Assembly: GCA_027943335.1 (NCBI GenBank)
Contig: BSBK01006389.1
Location: 1 to 64,000, forward strand
DNA length: 64,000 nucleotides
Reading direction: 5' to 3'
From: Chamaecyparis obtusa
Lineage: Eukaryota > Streptophyta > Pinopsida > Cupressales > Cupressaceae
Position 1 is the stretch's first letter. Each line of letters begins with the position of its first letter. The notes under the pieces were generated by a model that saw only the letters and a list, made by a program, of their open reading frames with translations, was not told the origin of the DNA and made no database searches. Below are positions 36,555 through 48,040 of the stretch, one piece after another. The position numbers and the translations under genes were made by a program.

Positions 36555-38034
36555 TGTTAGAATAACTGAGAGGGGGGTGAATCAGTTATCCATAGTCCCA
36601 AATCCAAATGTATAATCCAAAACAATTTACTTAAACTTCTGTAGCTCGGCAACATAAAATACTTTACTATCTGTGCTTTTATTGATTACCAGTCAATATC
36701 ATATAATGATTACCGACCAAATCTAACATGTAATATGTAAAGTATGATAACAAACAATCACCACAATGAACACATAACACAAAATATTTCACGTGGAAAT
36801 CCTGTGAAGGGAAAAACCACCTGGGACCGGCAACCCAAAAATGTTCACTCTTCTGAAGTGAGGTCGGTGAAGACCCAACCCTGTTAAAGGTTACAAACAC
36901 ACTGTTAGGTGTGACCTTGTTAGAGGATTTTATACCAACCATTATCGTCCAACTAGAATTCACTATGGGGTTGACAAGATAACAATGCTCATTCTATGAA
37001 TGAAACATACAAGACTTTCAAGTCGACTCTGTTAAGAGATTTCTCTGTTTACAATGGTTAAAATGTAACAACAGTTGAATCTGATTACAATACAACTTCA
37101 ATTGTAGATTATCAGATCTATGTTTAGCCCATACAAATCCTCTGATCAGTATTTCAATTTTGTATCACAATAATCAATGACTTACTATCGCTTGGTAATA
37201 GATTTCTGACGCTCAGTAAACTCTGCTATTCGGTTCTCCTTAACCAGTTTGATCACGCATACATAAAGCTTGTTCATACAATAATTCTGCAGTCCTTCTT
37301 CTTTCGGCATAAGTTTCATAATGAAACTCTAGTCTCTTAAATAGACAAGTAAACCATTTTCTTTTCCTCCATAAGATTTTGCCGCTTATTCTCCTTCATC
37401 CATTTTGCCACTTAAGCCTTCCTCGATAGTTATGCCAGTAAAACATTTTGATTTCATCCTTTAGATCTTCCTTGAATTATGCTAGCCATTGATCTTTGTA
37501 ACAAACATTATCTCCATCACTGATTATGATGTACTTTACAGCTCATCAATCCTTAACGGCTAAAATAATCATTTAATTCTTTTCTCTTTCTCGGTTAACA
37601 AAGAAATGTGTCAGTGAACACAAGCTCAGTTTATACTATGCTAGGTATACACTACGCTGCTCGGTGTATACTGTAATGCTTCATCAACCAACCACACTGC
37701 CTTGTGTCTTTCATCTCTTTTCCTCATCATAGATGAATGAAACATAATCAAGTCAATAACATAAGGTCATAGACTCATCAGCAAGTTATTCAATGTAATC
37801 CTTATCCTCATCTGTCATATACATCTTCCTCATGTAGATATTTCTGTTCTTCATCTCTTTTACTCCTTTTCTACAGATGTTGAGTTATAGTAACTTACAA
37901 AATAAGTACTGTCAAACTAGTTGACATCAATGACAACATATTACTGATTTAATCATATTACATATCTAATGAGGAACTCGGTGATCTCTAATCACAGATC
38001 TTCAATTAGGTTCTAAATTGGTTGTAGTTCATCA
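36555..38034 (-). repeat. Copia-4 5' LTR
   Basis: 1480 bp, co-linear with 30267-31746. The minus strand shows CTATTTAAGAGAC near 37340, a likely TATA region shared with Copia-1. The duplication TCATA follows at 38035. Confidence 0.95.
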
Positions 38035-40990
38035 TCATATGCTAGTAGAATTCTAACTCCTTCTAATCTAGCAATAGGTGCAAAAGTCTCACCATAATCA
38101 ATACCTTCTTCTTGTGCATACCCCTTGGAAAAAAATCTTACTTTTTTTAATTAGATTTCCATGTTCATTCAATTTGTTTCTAAAAATCCACTTAGTACCA
38201 ATAATTTTTTTTTATCTTTAGGTCTCGGTACCAAATTCCATGTGTTGTTCTTTTCAATTTGGTTTATCTCCTTTTTCATATCTTTAACCCATTCTTCATT
38301 ATCCAATACATCATTTACGTTTCTTGGCTCAAATTCAAAAATCAAACAGGTGTTCTCTCTCAACTTACTTCTTGTCATGACTCCATCATTGTTGTCTCCA
38401 ATAATCTTTCTCTATGAGTGGTGTCTTCTCACATACTTTGCTAGAACGAGTTCACTAGATTGTGTTAGTCTTTTATTTTCAACATTCGGTGGTGGCTCTC
38501 TTTGTTCAGCATCCTCCTTGGTTTGTACACTCTATAAGGTGTTAGGAATATCAGGTTGAACATATAAAAATATTTGATAGTCCTCGGGTTCCTGTTTTCC
38601 TTCTTCTTCATTTTTCTTTGTAAATTCACCAATCCTTACATTTGCACTTTCCACAATTTTTTTAGTAGCCTTATTTAGATATTTATAATCTTTTCTCTTT
38701 GTAGAATATCCTAATAATATTCCTTCATCACCTTTATGATCAAAATTTCCATTTCTATAATCCTTTAGAATGTAACATATACTTACAAATACTTTAAAAT
38801 AACTTACATTTGATTTGTTACCATACCAGATAGATATGGAGTCTTGTTTGTACCTTTCTTCAATTGTACTCGGTTCAGTGTGTAAGTTATAGTACTAATA
38901 ACTTCTCTCTAAATTTTTTGAGACACTCCCTTCTCAATCATGAGTGTTCTTGCACAATCATTAATGGATCTATTTCTTCTCTCTTCTATCCCATTTTGTT
39001 GTGGTATCCTCTGTGTAGACATTTGTCTCTTTATTCCTTGTTCATTGCAAAAAAGTGTAAACTCATCAGATGTAAACTCACCTCCTCTATCAAATTTCAA
39101 ACACTTCAATTGTCTTCCAGTATCGTTGTCAACTCTTTCCTTATACCACTTAAACATTTGAAAATCATCATATTTTTCTTTCAAAATGTGATAGACATCA
39201 TTCTTGAATAATCATTAACAAAAAAATGAAATGTCTATCACCATAGTAGCTTTGTGTTCTCATAGGTCCACATAGGTTAGTGTGCACTAACTCCAAAATT
39301 CTTTGTGTAGTGTAATATTTTCTTGTAAAAATTGAATTTTTCATCGTACCAACTTGAAATCCTTTGCACATGACATTTTCATGTTTATCCAATCTCAATA
39401 GACCTCTTACTCTATCATGTTTTCTCACCTTAATTAAGTTGTCAAAATTCACATGATAAAATCTCTTGTGTCATAACCATACATCCTCAACTTTAGAAAA
39501 TAAGAAACTTTTTGTAGCGGTATCAAGGTAGAATACGTTACCTTTAGATTATTTAGTCATGGCAATCAGACTTCTATTCTAATCAAATAATTTTACCTTT
39601 CCATTCTAAAATTCCAGTCGGTGATAGGTGTGTTATTAAACAGTGCCGCACTCAAAAAATTGTACTTTAGTCCTTCAACCTAATAGACATCATCACATTA
39701 TGTATTATCTATCAAAATTATAGAACCTTTAACTCTCATAGGATATGGATCATCATTACCAAACCTAACATAACCTCCATCATGATCTTTCATAGTAATG
39801 AAATTATGTATGTCACCAATCATATGATGTGAAAATCCACTATCAATTATCCATGTTTCATTCTTACTAACATGAGAAATTAAATCTTTTTCATCTTCAT
39901 ACCTTTCTTCATCAAAATCATCCTTGATAGAAACATACACAACCTCTTCACCTTCATCATTATCTAAATCATCATCGGTTAGTCCTTCTTCAGCAATGTA
40001 GCGTGACTTCTTACCTTTGTTCTTGAAATATTGTTATCTCATGAATCTATTCTCCCTTTTTTTGTTACCTCAATTGGCTTTCTTCTCATCACTGTTCTTG
40101 TTAGGACATTTAGATGCAATGTGACCAATCTTATTACAATTGAAACATTTCAAGGGTGATTTACCTCAGCATTTGACTTTTCCTCTCAGTAGCCTCCTAG
40201 CTAGTAAAGCTTCAAACTCTTATTTTTGTCTTTTGAGACTCTTTAAATAAACTTTCTCGATCACTCTTGCAGATTTGAAATCTTTCACTTGCACTTCCTA
40301 ATGTAACCACCACTAGATCTATACCCTCTAATATTTCCAATATTCAAAGATGACTTGAATGTAGACTCAATCTTAGAAGGGGCAGGTAAACTATTATAAA
40401 ATTCATTAAGCTCAAAAGAAATCAACTTACAAATTGTAGCATCTAGTGAAATAGGAATCTGAGGAATGGATCTTAGTTATTGTATTGTAGACATTCATAT
40501 AGAATAAATAGGAAATAATGTCCACAACATTTTACTTGTTACATATTCTTCTTCTATATGTCCTCTAGACCCTCTAATAGCATTCACAATTTCCTTCAAT
40601 CTTGTACTGTATTATATTTTATCTTCACCTTCTTTCATTCTCATAGAATCAAATTTTCCTTTCAAACTTTCAAATTTTTTCTTTTGAACATGTAGATCTC
40701 CACCATATACTAATGCAAGCTTGTCCCACATTTGTTTTGTTGTATCACATCCTTTAAGGTTATTGAAATCTAGGTCTATGAGGGAAGATGATATCTCAAT
40801 CATAACTTGTGTGTGATCTTGTGTTTCTCTTACCTGTTCAATTTTCATAGGCCCAAATGGTGGTGGTGAATACTCATTGTCAAGATAGTATATTGCATAC
40901 TCTCCAATTCCAGATATGTGCAACCGCATCCTTCTTTTCCATGTAGAGAAGTTGCCCCAATTCAACTTTGGTACCTCCCTCTTATACATC
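38035..40990 (-). pseudogene. Copia-3 gag, protease, integrase and RT start
   Basis: From high to low coordinates: gag from MYKREVPKLNWGNFSTWKRR (40989), with the capsid segment MWDKLALVYGGDLHVQ (about 40735-40690) and MKEGED (about 40640). The knuckle near 40150 is damaged. The protease reads WIIDSGFSHHMIGD near 39860, with Cys-to-Phe after the catalytic DSG. Pre-integrase MNFDNLIKVRKHDRVRGL is at 39452, and the integrase has LVHTNLCGPM and RGGEFTSDEF then PQQNGIEERRNR (39310-38960). RT starts with NTWNLVPRPKD near 38240. It continues into 29025-30266 beyond Copia-4. Multiple stops and frameshifts are present. Confidence 0.85.
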
Positions 40991-41039
40991 TTCAGATCTT
41001 TTACTCAAATATTTAAAACTTATCCCTTTAGAGTACTTA

Positions 41040-41051
41040 GCTCTGATACCA
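41040..41051 (-). promoter_or_regulatory. Copia-3 primer-binding site
   Basis: The minus strand reads TGGTATCAGAGC, two bases from the 5' LTR end. It is complementary to tRNA-Met. Confidence 0.88.
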
Positions 41052-42189
41052 ATTTTTGGATTACTGAGAGGGGGGTGAATCAATAATCAGTGATTCTTAA
41101 AACCTTAAACATTTCTCTAATTACTCAGTCAGACAACTTCAATATTAACTAATAATTTAGTAAACTAACTTTATCAATTAGCAATAACATTAAAAATAAA
41201 CATTCAACATATATAACACTAGTATTAAATGTGGAAACCCAATTTGGGAAAAACCACTATAGAAATTTTCAGCCACTAAAGAAATACTCTTCTGAAGTAT
41301 GCTTAGTTAAAATCCATTTTAGTTAAAGATTACAATGCACATTGGTAAATGTGACCCTATTAGGGAATTTTCCTTAGATCTATTAGGATCTTCACCCTGT
41401 TAGGAATGGCCTAGTTAAAGGTCTTCAAACACTCTTCTATAATCTCACCTCTCTCAAGGTTTTACAATAAGGTTGTTAAGTCTACTTGGTCAAGAGAATT
41501 TTTCTTCTAGAAATGTTAATTTAAGAAACAGTTTAAAAATCGATCTGTAAATCTGTAACTACCTCTTGCGTATTCAAATCCATTATGTGCTCTTTTTCTT
41601 CACTTCTTTCCTTCACTATCCACTGGCTCCAACACTTCAACAATCTCTTTTTGCAAACTCAAATTTCAACCTTTTTCTTCTTCACTGCATCAGTCGATTA
41701 CTCACCCACCTTTCAACTTGTCATCTCATTCTTCCTACAATTTCATCCTTTATATAGACTTCATTTGTCTCTTAATCTCCTTTATTACATTTTCCTATTA
41801 TTAATCTCAACCGTCAGATCATCCTCATAAACTAATTCAATGAATTTAGAACTCAATAGAACTTTTTATCATCACCTCAAAACTTGAACTTTTCTTGGAA
41901 CTTGTACCTTATTTTTCTTCTGCTTAGATCTTTACCATAGATCATCACCTTAAATTTTCCTGATCGTATATCTCTTCAACTAATGTTTCCTCATCCTTAG
42001 AATATTCCAAATTATTTTGGCTCATCATTAAATGTCATTCTGATCTTTGTATTTAATTTTTGTTCCTTTCTCAGTGGCTAACTCCTTTTCCTTCAACCAA
42101 AATTTTGTTTTCTTTACTTAGTAACTAACTTCATGTACTTGGTGTCTTGACTTCATTTCTCTTTACTGAAACTTACTTTCTCTTACATT

Positions 42190-42318
42190 TGTGGTTTTCG
42201 TTGCACCAAAATGTTGACCTATCAATGTTCGATACAACCAATAGACTTCTAGAAACCATAGGAGGTGGTTAGTCCCTTGTCACAAATCCTAAGGGGAGCA
42301 CTAACCATTTTTCCAACA
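42190..42318 (-). repeat. TRIM 3' terminal repeat
   Basis: 129 bp, aligned with 42387-42517 at roughly 80-85% by eye; CACAAATCCT and CATTTTTCCAACA are shared blocks. Confidence 0.88.
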
Positions 42319-42386
42319 ATCTCCCCCTCATCGTTACCCAAGTGGATTCAAACCTATGACCAAGCTATAATACCACTTGTTACAAG

Positions 42387-42517
42387 TGTGGTTGCCGTTG
42401 CACCAAAAGATAGACCTATAAATGTTCGTTATAACCAGTATACTTATAGAATTTCCATAGGAGGTAGTTAGTCTCTTGTCACAAATCCTGAGGGGAGTGT
42501 TCACCATTTTTCCAACA
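42387..42517 (-). repeat. TRIM 5' terminal repeat
   Basis: 131 bp, from TGTGGTTGCC to TTTTTCCAACA, with the primer site just outside its inner end. Confidence 0.88.
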
Positions 42518-42899
42518 CTTTCCTTTTACCGAATAACTTCTTACTGCTCAGTAACCAAATTTTTTTGTTTACCGACTTGATATAATCAAACGTTTAGTAC
42601 AAAACAACTAAATCAATATAACTTTATCATGATCTAATCTGTATTAGCTTCCCATTTAAGCTCTTCAACTTCACAACTTTTCACTTCCTCTTTTTTCTTA
42701 ACTCACTCAACTTATATCATACTCTGAATGATATGGCAACTCAATATAAACCAAAAATCAATAGGTTGACATAAATGACAAAATAATAACTGATCTAATC
42801 CTTCTACAATCAAGAATACCTCTGATCTCATTCTTCATCGTCATCACCATCAGATCTCACTTAACAATCTCCCTATATTATTATCAGTTAGGGTTAACA

Positions 42900-42904
42900 A
42901 AAGG
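42900..42904. repeat. Target-site duplication of Copia-3 (right)
   Basis: AAAGG, identical to 27039-27043. Confidence 0.92.
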
Positions 42905-42990
42905 AACCCAAAAGTCTACAAATTTTCCTAACCAAAATGTTATAGGTAGAACTCAAGATAACATAACTCATGCAAAAGACAATGATAGAA

Positions 42991-43034
<44 letters not shown>

Positions 43035-44559
43035 TAAAAGTAAAATTTGAAAGATATATGTAATTCAACTAAGCAAAATAATATTCTTTTTATGAAAAGG
43101 ACATGTAAGCATCAAATGTAAAGATCAAATGTAAAGCATACAAATTAAATAAATGTATGATCTAATTAAATGCATAGAAATAGATCTAGACACAAAATCA
43201 TAATTGAAATATTATGAGTTGGACTCATAAAAAATATACAAAATGAAAAGTGAAGCAATGTATAGATGGGGTAAATCACTTCCCATTTTTATGGATTGCA
43301 CATTTTTTAAGGAAGATGCCACACTAGTTTCAAGAGGAGACTCAAATACTAAGTAGGATGGTGATTCTTCTCTAAAATATATGATTATGAAAATGGAAAT
43401 GATGAAATGGAGTAGTGTGAATTATTAATTAGGAAAGTTATTAAAAACTAGAAATAACAAACTAATATAGAATAAAAGTGAGATAAAATGAATAGAAATG
43501 GAAACTAGAAAGTAGATCTGACCTATGGTTGAAATATGAGATCAAAATATAGGGGACATGATAGAAATGGTGATATGTAAATAGGAATTGATGGTAATGG
43601 AGACTTTTCCCTAGTGTTTTTGACTAAATTTTTCAGAGGTTTTCAAGTAGTTCTTGATCTTCTTGTAAAAGTTCCAATGACTCCATAACCTATTCCTACA
43701 CATAGAAAAATAGGGAAAAGGTTTTCTAAAGGGATTTTCCTTTAGTCAAAACCCTATTTAGGAATCCACCTTAAAATGAAATGAAATTTCATAAAGGAAA
43801 GTATGTTAAAAGATAAATGATTGATTCCCCTTGCATAAACCCTAATGAGTTGATGTAGAAATCACTCATACCCATGAAGATGCTTGAATGTACTTGAAAT
43901 CTAAATATTTTACCTTTGGATGATATGCAGAGTCAATTATTACCTCATAAATGTATAGATATATGAATGTCACTCCTACATATTGAATGTAGATATGCTT
44001 GATAATCACTTGCAAGGAAGGAGAGAGTATGTGAATTGAAGGAACTTCTTGCTTGATTGAGAATTCCTCTACTTGGGAATCATGTGTGGTAATATTTATT
44101 CAATTGAAGAATATTTCCTTTGAATTTAATGATATTCAAGAATTGGATACTTGGAGATCTTGATCTTTGATGCTTTCCTTCAAATGTTCAATCCAACTAC
44201 TCAATTACTCTAGATTTTATGAAAATCAATTGGAAATGCTTGCACCTAATAATGGATAAGAAAATGAGGAGAGATAGGGGGTTTTATACCCAATCAATTA
44301 TTTTTGAATTAAAAAATGATCTAGGTCGACCACAAAATAAAATCTCCTTCTAATACCTCGACATCGGGCCTTGGGAAAAATTTGGGCCCCAATCCTTAGG
44401 GACATGATTCCATTGGTGATATGTCCTATTAAGAATGGTCTGCAATTTGAATGGGATCTTAGGATGGTTCAAAAGGTGCAATAAAAAATGAATCAAGTTT
44501 CTAAGAGCAAGCATAATAGACATCATATTTTGAAATCACAAAGTTTTAATAGATTTTCT
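42905..44559 (-). other. Gypsy-2 segment A (leader and probable 5' LTR)
   Basis: By position this is the sequence upstream of Gypsy-2 gag once Copia-3 is removed. The minus strand carries a good TATA box, GGTATAAAACCCCC, at 44279-44290, as expected for an LTR promoter. Most of the rest is AT-rich and non-coding. I could not find the primer site or the exact LTR ends because the 3' partner LTR is not in the window. Confidence 0.4.
42993..43031. repeat. AT dinucleotide microsatellite
   Basis: About 19 consecutive AT units. Confidence 0.95.
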
Positions 44560-44985
44560 GAATCTACCCATCATAGCTAGCCTATCAACTACCCCATTGC
44601 CTTCCCAAAAAGTGTGTTGGGACATAAAATTATCCACCAAGTCTATTCATAACCATTTACTTTTTATTATGACATCCTTGGTTTCCTATCCTAGGGTACT
44701 AGCACCTTTCAACATCATAATAACATTCGGGGCATCACCATCAATAATATTATTTTTGAAACCATATGTGACTGCTAGTTCAATGTCATGGTAAGTGGTC
44801 ACAAACTCTAGCATGTGGGTTTTTTGAGTTCCCAAATTCACCATGAAGGCCAAAAGAGTGTTACATATCATGTCTCTTATGAGACCACCCTCTCCAATCC
44901 AAGCTGGGTTAAAAATCAATGATCCATCAAAATTCAACTTTACCCATCCTATATCAGGTGATACCATGATGCCACTATGATACAC
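44560..44985 (-). pseudogene. Orphan LINE-type RNase H domain
   Basis: The minus-strand frame reads GWVKLNFDGSLIFNPAWIGE then GGLIRDMICNTLLAFMVNLG, followed by DGDAPNVIMMLKG. Past a stop it continues with a TFWEGNGVVDRLAMMG segment. These are the conserved blocks of the plant RNase H fold found at the end of L1-type LINE ORF2 (the LNFDGS aspartate, the ExGD stretch and the final EGN..AD.LA segment). The middle glutamate is present in MLEFVTTYHDIELA. No RT lies next to it, so it is a fragment, or a cellular RNase H-like domain of the same family. Confidence 0.7.
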
Positions 44986-45023
44986 ACCATATTATTTAAA
45001 AAAATAAAAAATGTAAAAAAAGG

Positions 45024-45113
45024 TAAATAGGGTTGACTACATATAAATGAGTTGATGATGGTTTTAAGTAAATAGGGTCGAATGCATATAAATTAGTTGA
45101 TGATGGTTTTAAA
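45024..45113. repeat. Tandem duplication, 2 x 45 bp
   Basis: Units 45024-45068 and 45069-45113, each starting TAAATAGGGT and ending GATGATGGTTTTAA, with a few substitutions. Confidence 0.88.
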
Positions 45114-45739
45114 TTATTTTAGAATATTTTATGGGATGAGGTAAAATGAGAATGATGCATATAGTATTATAAACAAGTTAAAATTAATAAATATGAATTA
45201 GTAGATATGTTTTGTATAATCATTTACATTTTAATTAAGAAAATAAAAATATAATGTTAGGAATGTAAATCAAATGTATAAATATATAACAAGTGGAAAG
45301 GAAGACCTTTTCAAATAGTAATTTACATAATAATGAGTGTTTAAAATATGTTTTTGATAGAAAAAGCATCCAAAGAGTTCTGGCCCGTGGTATAGGGAAG
45401 ACTAAGAGCATATTAAAAGCACATTAACAGCACTAGCTTTGCATCAGATAATCAGTGGAGTAACAATATCTAGTCTACCTCAATAAAAAACAAACTTGTA
45501 GATCCTTATCAAAAATAGCGATCTAGGGTTATAGTTTAACCAAAAATCCTTGAACATAATAACTATAAATTGCCTCGGAGGGCTAAACCAAAGTCTTAAA
45601 TTCTTAACCAGATAATAGAAAAACATAAAAAAGAACCTGGGACCCATGGGCTCGGAACAAGATAGCATCAACATGGCACCAACAATTGTTAGGTCATCTC
45701 TCCCAGCCACTTGGACATCAAGGTGGCAACCCATTATTC

Positions 45740-46060
45740 CTGCAGAAACAAGAAGAGGTCCCTGTTGTCCTCATCAACTTCCAGCTTACCGCCAACAATC
45801 TTTTCCTGCACATTTTATAGAGTCACCACCGATGCGTGCATCACTTTAAGGGAAAACTTATTGGATTCAACAATGTGGGCCTTTATTTCCTTCATATCCT
45901 GCTTGAGACTTAGGATCTCATTGTCCAACTCAGTGAATTTCTACTTGAGGGATCCTTTGAACCTGCCATTCTCAGCCACAACCATGGTAGCATGCTCACT
46001 ATGGGGGGAGTTGACCTACTGTGTGTGGGGAGAGGGTGGGGTTGGGGTATTGCTGCGAGG
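45740..46060 (-). pseudogene. Unidentified coding remnant with helical segment
   Basis: The minus-strand frame reads TMVVAENGRFKGSLK, then KFTELDNEILSLKQDMKEIK followed by AHIVESNKFSLKVMHASVV. It continues as KIVGGKLEVDEDNRDLFLFL. The spacing of Leu, Ile and Val suggests a coiled coil. Interruptions are single TAG or TAA codons that would arise from CAG or CAA by C-to-T change, as expected of methylated repeat DNA. I do not recognise the family; a retroelement gag-like or captured host segment is possible. Downstream (lower) sequence to 45360 has no clear domain. Confidence 0.4.
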
Positions 46061-46085
46061 TCGGGGTATTGTATATGATCAGTAA

Positions 46086-47740
46086 TCACAATAAATTTAT
46101 CTTTATCTAGATCTATGTGTTTATCATAGATCTAAATTATATTTCTATCTATATGAAATTGAATTCAATGTTTGAGTATCATCTATGTATCAATATAGTA
46201 TTATAACTTTTTATAATGATAATAAATAAAACCTTGATTCCTCCATGGTGTAAGGTTAGATACATCATTTGGATTAATTAGAAGCAAAGAAGTAAGATTG
46301 TCCTCTAAAATTTATTCTACTACAATATATGTTTATGTGCTTAATTTAACAAATTTTATAAAGATAAAAAATATTTAAAATTTTCAAGACATGGTTGTCA
46401 TTATTTACATTCTCAATAGCATTGTTATATTAATGCACCAAAGTGTTATAGAGGAAAAAAAGGATTATTCAAGAAATCATGCTCATATTTACACAAAGAG
46501 GTATGTAGCTATCATAATTTGAACATGAGAAAATGAATAAAGAAATTTTTCTCATAGTAGAAATTAACTACATACTTTCATACATCTATCACCCATGAGT
46601 TCAAATTTGTGAATTCAACTAATTGTTTAGAGAGTTATCCAATACACTACTAAATGTGCTTATTCTTATCTAGCAATTTATACCCTATTCACAAGATCTA
46701 TGGATCTTTTCATATGTAGGGAAGGATTATATGAGACAATAGGAAAAACTTGAAATTTGATTTTTGGCTCACCTATAATTTATTATACACTCTAGTTATT
46801 GAATAAGAAATTCATAAATTTTTGGAAAGAGGAACATCTATTTGTACCAAGGATAAATCAAAGGTTAAATCTAGAAAAAAATTATTTACATCCTTTCCTA
46901 TTAATATTCATATTTTTATATGAAATTTAATATATATGGAAATTATTCATGTGACCATTGGGAGATTTATATTATCCAAGGTTAATTTATAGTCTTAAAA
47001 AATGTTTCACCCACATAGTTTGTAGGAATTTTTGGTGCTAAATATAGTTTTAGAGAATTATTTATCAATAGTTTTCCAAGTGATATTCTATTATATAGAT
47101 AGAGATTCATTTTGGTTATTAAAACTAGACATAGGTTGTAATTTGGGAGATTGTGATATGAGGAAGAAGATGGATGTGGGTTGTTACAAGGAAAGAGAAA
47201 ACAAAAAGAACAAGGAAAATAGGTTGCATTGGAAAGATGAGAAAAAGGCCATGTAACAAGGGAAATTGATAACTATGTTGTTACCCAGTAAAATGAGATA
47301 GGTTTTTCCTTTATATTGTAGCTTGTATGACCAAGTGGCCATTGAGACAAATAAAGTAAACAAGCAAAAAATTAATAAAAATGTCAAAGTATTTCCTTGA
47401 GATTCTTAGGGAGGAAAGGATGGAGTCTATTTGGCTAAGGAAAAAGGAAGATGTGTATGCTAATTTAATAGTATCAAGAGTATAGAAATGGAAATAGGGA
47501 AGTAAAATAAAAATTTAATGTTAGATTGGCCAAGGATGAGATCTTGTATAATTATCATGAGAAAATTTATTTACGTTTATAATTTCACACTACGTTTCTA
47601 CATCACTTTAGTGTCTATCTCCCCTTGTTTCTTTAAAGGTTCAACTTAACCTTGAATTTAACAATTTTCTAATCTTTCACAAGGATAAAAAAATGGTGTA
47701 AAAGATCAAGCCCTCCTTTGTAGTCTTAGATTTTCTTTAT
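46086..47740. other. AT-rich relic DNA, no gene recognised
   Basis: Short open frames only. None has a domain, a signal peptide or a convincing start. Confidence 0.5.
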
Positions 47741-47749
47741 CTAATAAGG

Positions 47750-48040
47750 TGACCAATATCCATGTTGAGGGTGATTCTCAATTGATCGTCAATGCCTTGA
47801 GAATATTTTATCTAAAGTTTGGGGTGTCCCATACAAATTCAAATTTTTTAAATTTGGGCACAATTTCAAGGAGGGTAATCAACTTATAGACCACCTCGTA
47901 AATATTTGTGTTCATCTTCAACGGGGGTTTCAAATAATTTCTTATGAGGATTTGGTTTCTCATCCAAAATTAGCTTTAGATTTAGCCATTGCTAAATTAT
48001 CATATTTAATCTTTGAGTCAGCTCATGCTAAACCATGACT
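47750..48040 (+). pseudogene. Second orphan LINE-type RNase H fragment
   Basis: The frame IHVEGDSQLIVNALRIFYL is followed, after a frameshift, by FKEGNQLIDHLVNICVHLQR and GFQIISYEDL. These correspond to the last two conserved blocks of the plant LINE RNase H domain (EGDS and EGN..D.LAN). It lies on the opposite strand to the fragment at 44560 and its sequence differs, so it is a separate insertion. Confidence 0.65.

Larger units (their letters stand above)
30267..38034 (-). mobile_element. Copia-4: Ty1/copia element nested in Copia-3
   Basis: A minus-strand element with two LTRs of identical length (1480 bp), primer site 36541-36552, gag-pol remnant 32290-36470 and polypurine tract 31747-31759. 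It interrupts the RT of Copia-3 at a codon homologous to CATATG of the related elements and is flanked by GCATA/TCATA. By eye the LTRs differ at about 28 of the first 430 positions. Confidence 0.94.
42190..42517 (-). mobile_element. TRIM: 328-bp miniature LTR retrotransposon
   Basis: Present in the 5' LTR of Copia-3 and absent from the same place in the 3' LTR (near 28190). Two direct repeats of about 130 bp (42190-42318 and 42387-42517) flank a 68-bp core. Read on the minus strand, the repeats start TGTTGGAAAAATGG and end CAACCACA. The 5' one is followed by CTTGTAACAAG and a primer site TGGTATTATAGC (42364-42375), and the 3' one is preceded by a polypurine tract GAGGGGGAGAT. That is a complete LTR, primer site, purine tract, LTR layout with no coding sequence, the definition of a terminal-repeat retrotransposon in miniature. 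It would depend on proteins from another element. The target duplication is not clear. Confidence 0.88.
27044..42899 (-). mobile_element. Copia-3: Ty1/copia element hosting Copia-4 and a TRIM
   Basis: A minus-strand Ty1/copia element with LTRs at 41054-42899 (5', 1846 bp including a 328-bp insert) and 27044-28581 (3', 1538 bp). Its primer site is at 41040-41051, and gag-pol runs in two pieces, 38035-40990 and 29025-30266. The perfect 5-bp duplication AAAGG flanks it. It lies in the gag leader of Gypsy-2. The interruption is Copia-4 (30267-38034), inserted in the RT region. LTR divergence by eye is around 15% or more. Confidence 0.93.
41054..42899 (-). repeat. Copia-3 5' LTR
   Basis: From TTTTGGATTACTGAG (degraded TGTTGG) to GGGTTAACA. 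It is about 308 bp longer than its partner because of the TRIM at 42190-42517. The duplication AAAGG follows at 42900. Confidence 0.9.

Noticed and set aside
42185..42522. Target-site duplication for the TRIM
   Set aside because: The 5-bp flanks ACATT and CTTTC differ. A longer pyrimidine-rich similarity (CTTTCTCTTAC and CTTTCCTTTTAC) is not directly adjacent on both sides, so I do not claim it.
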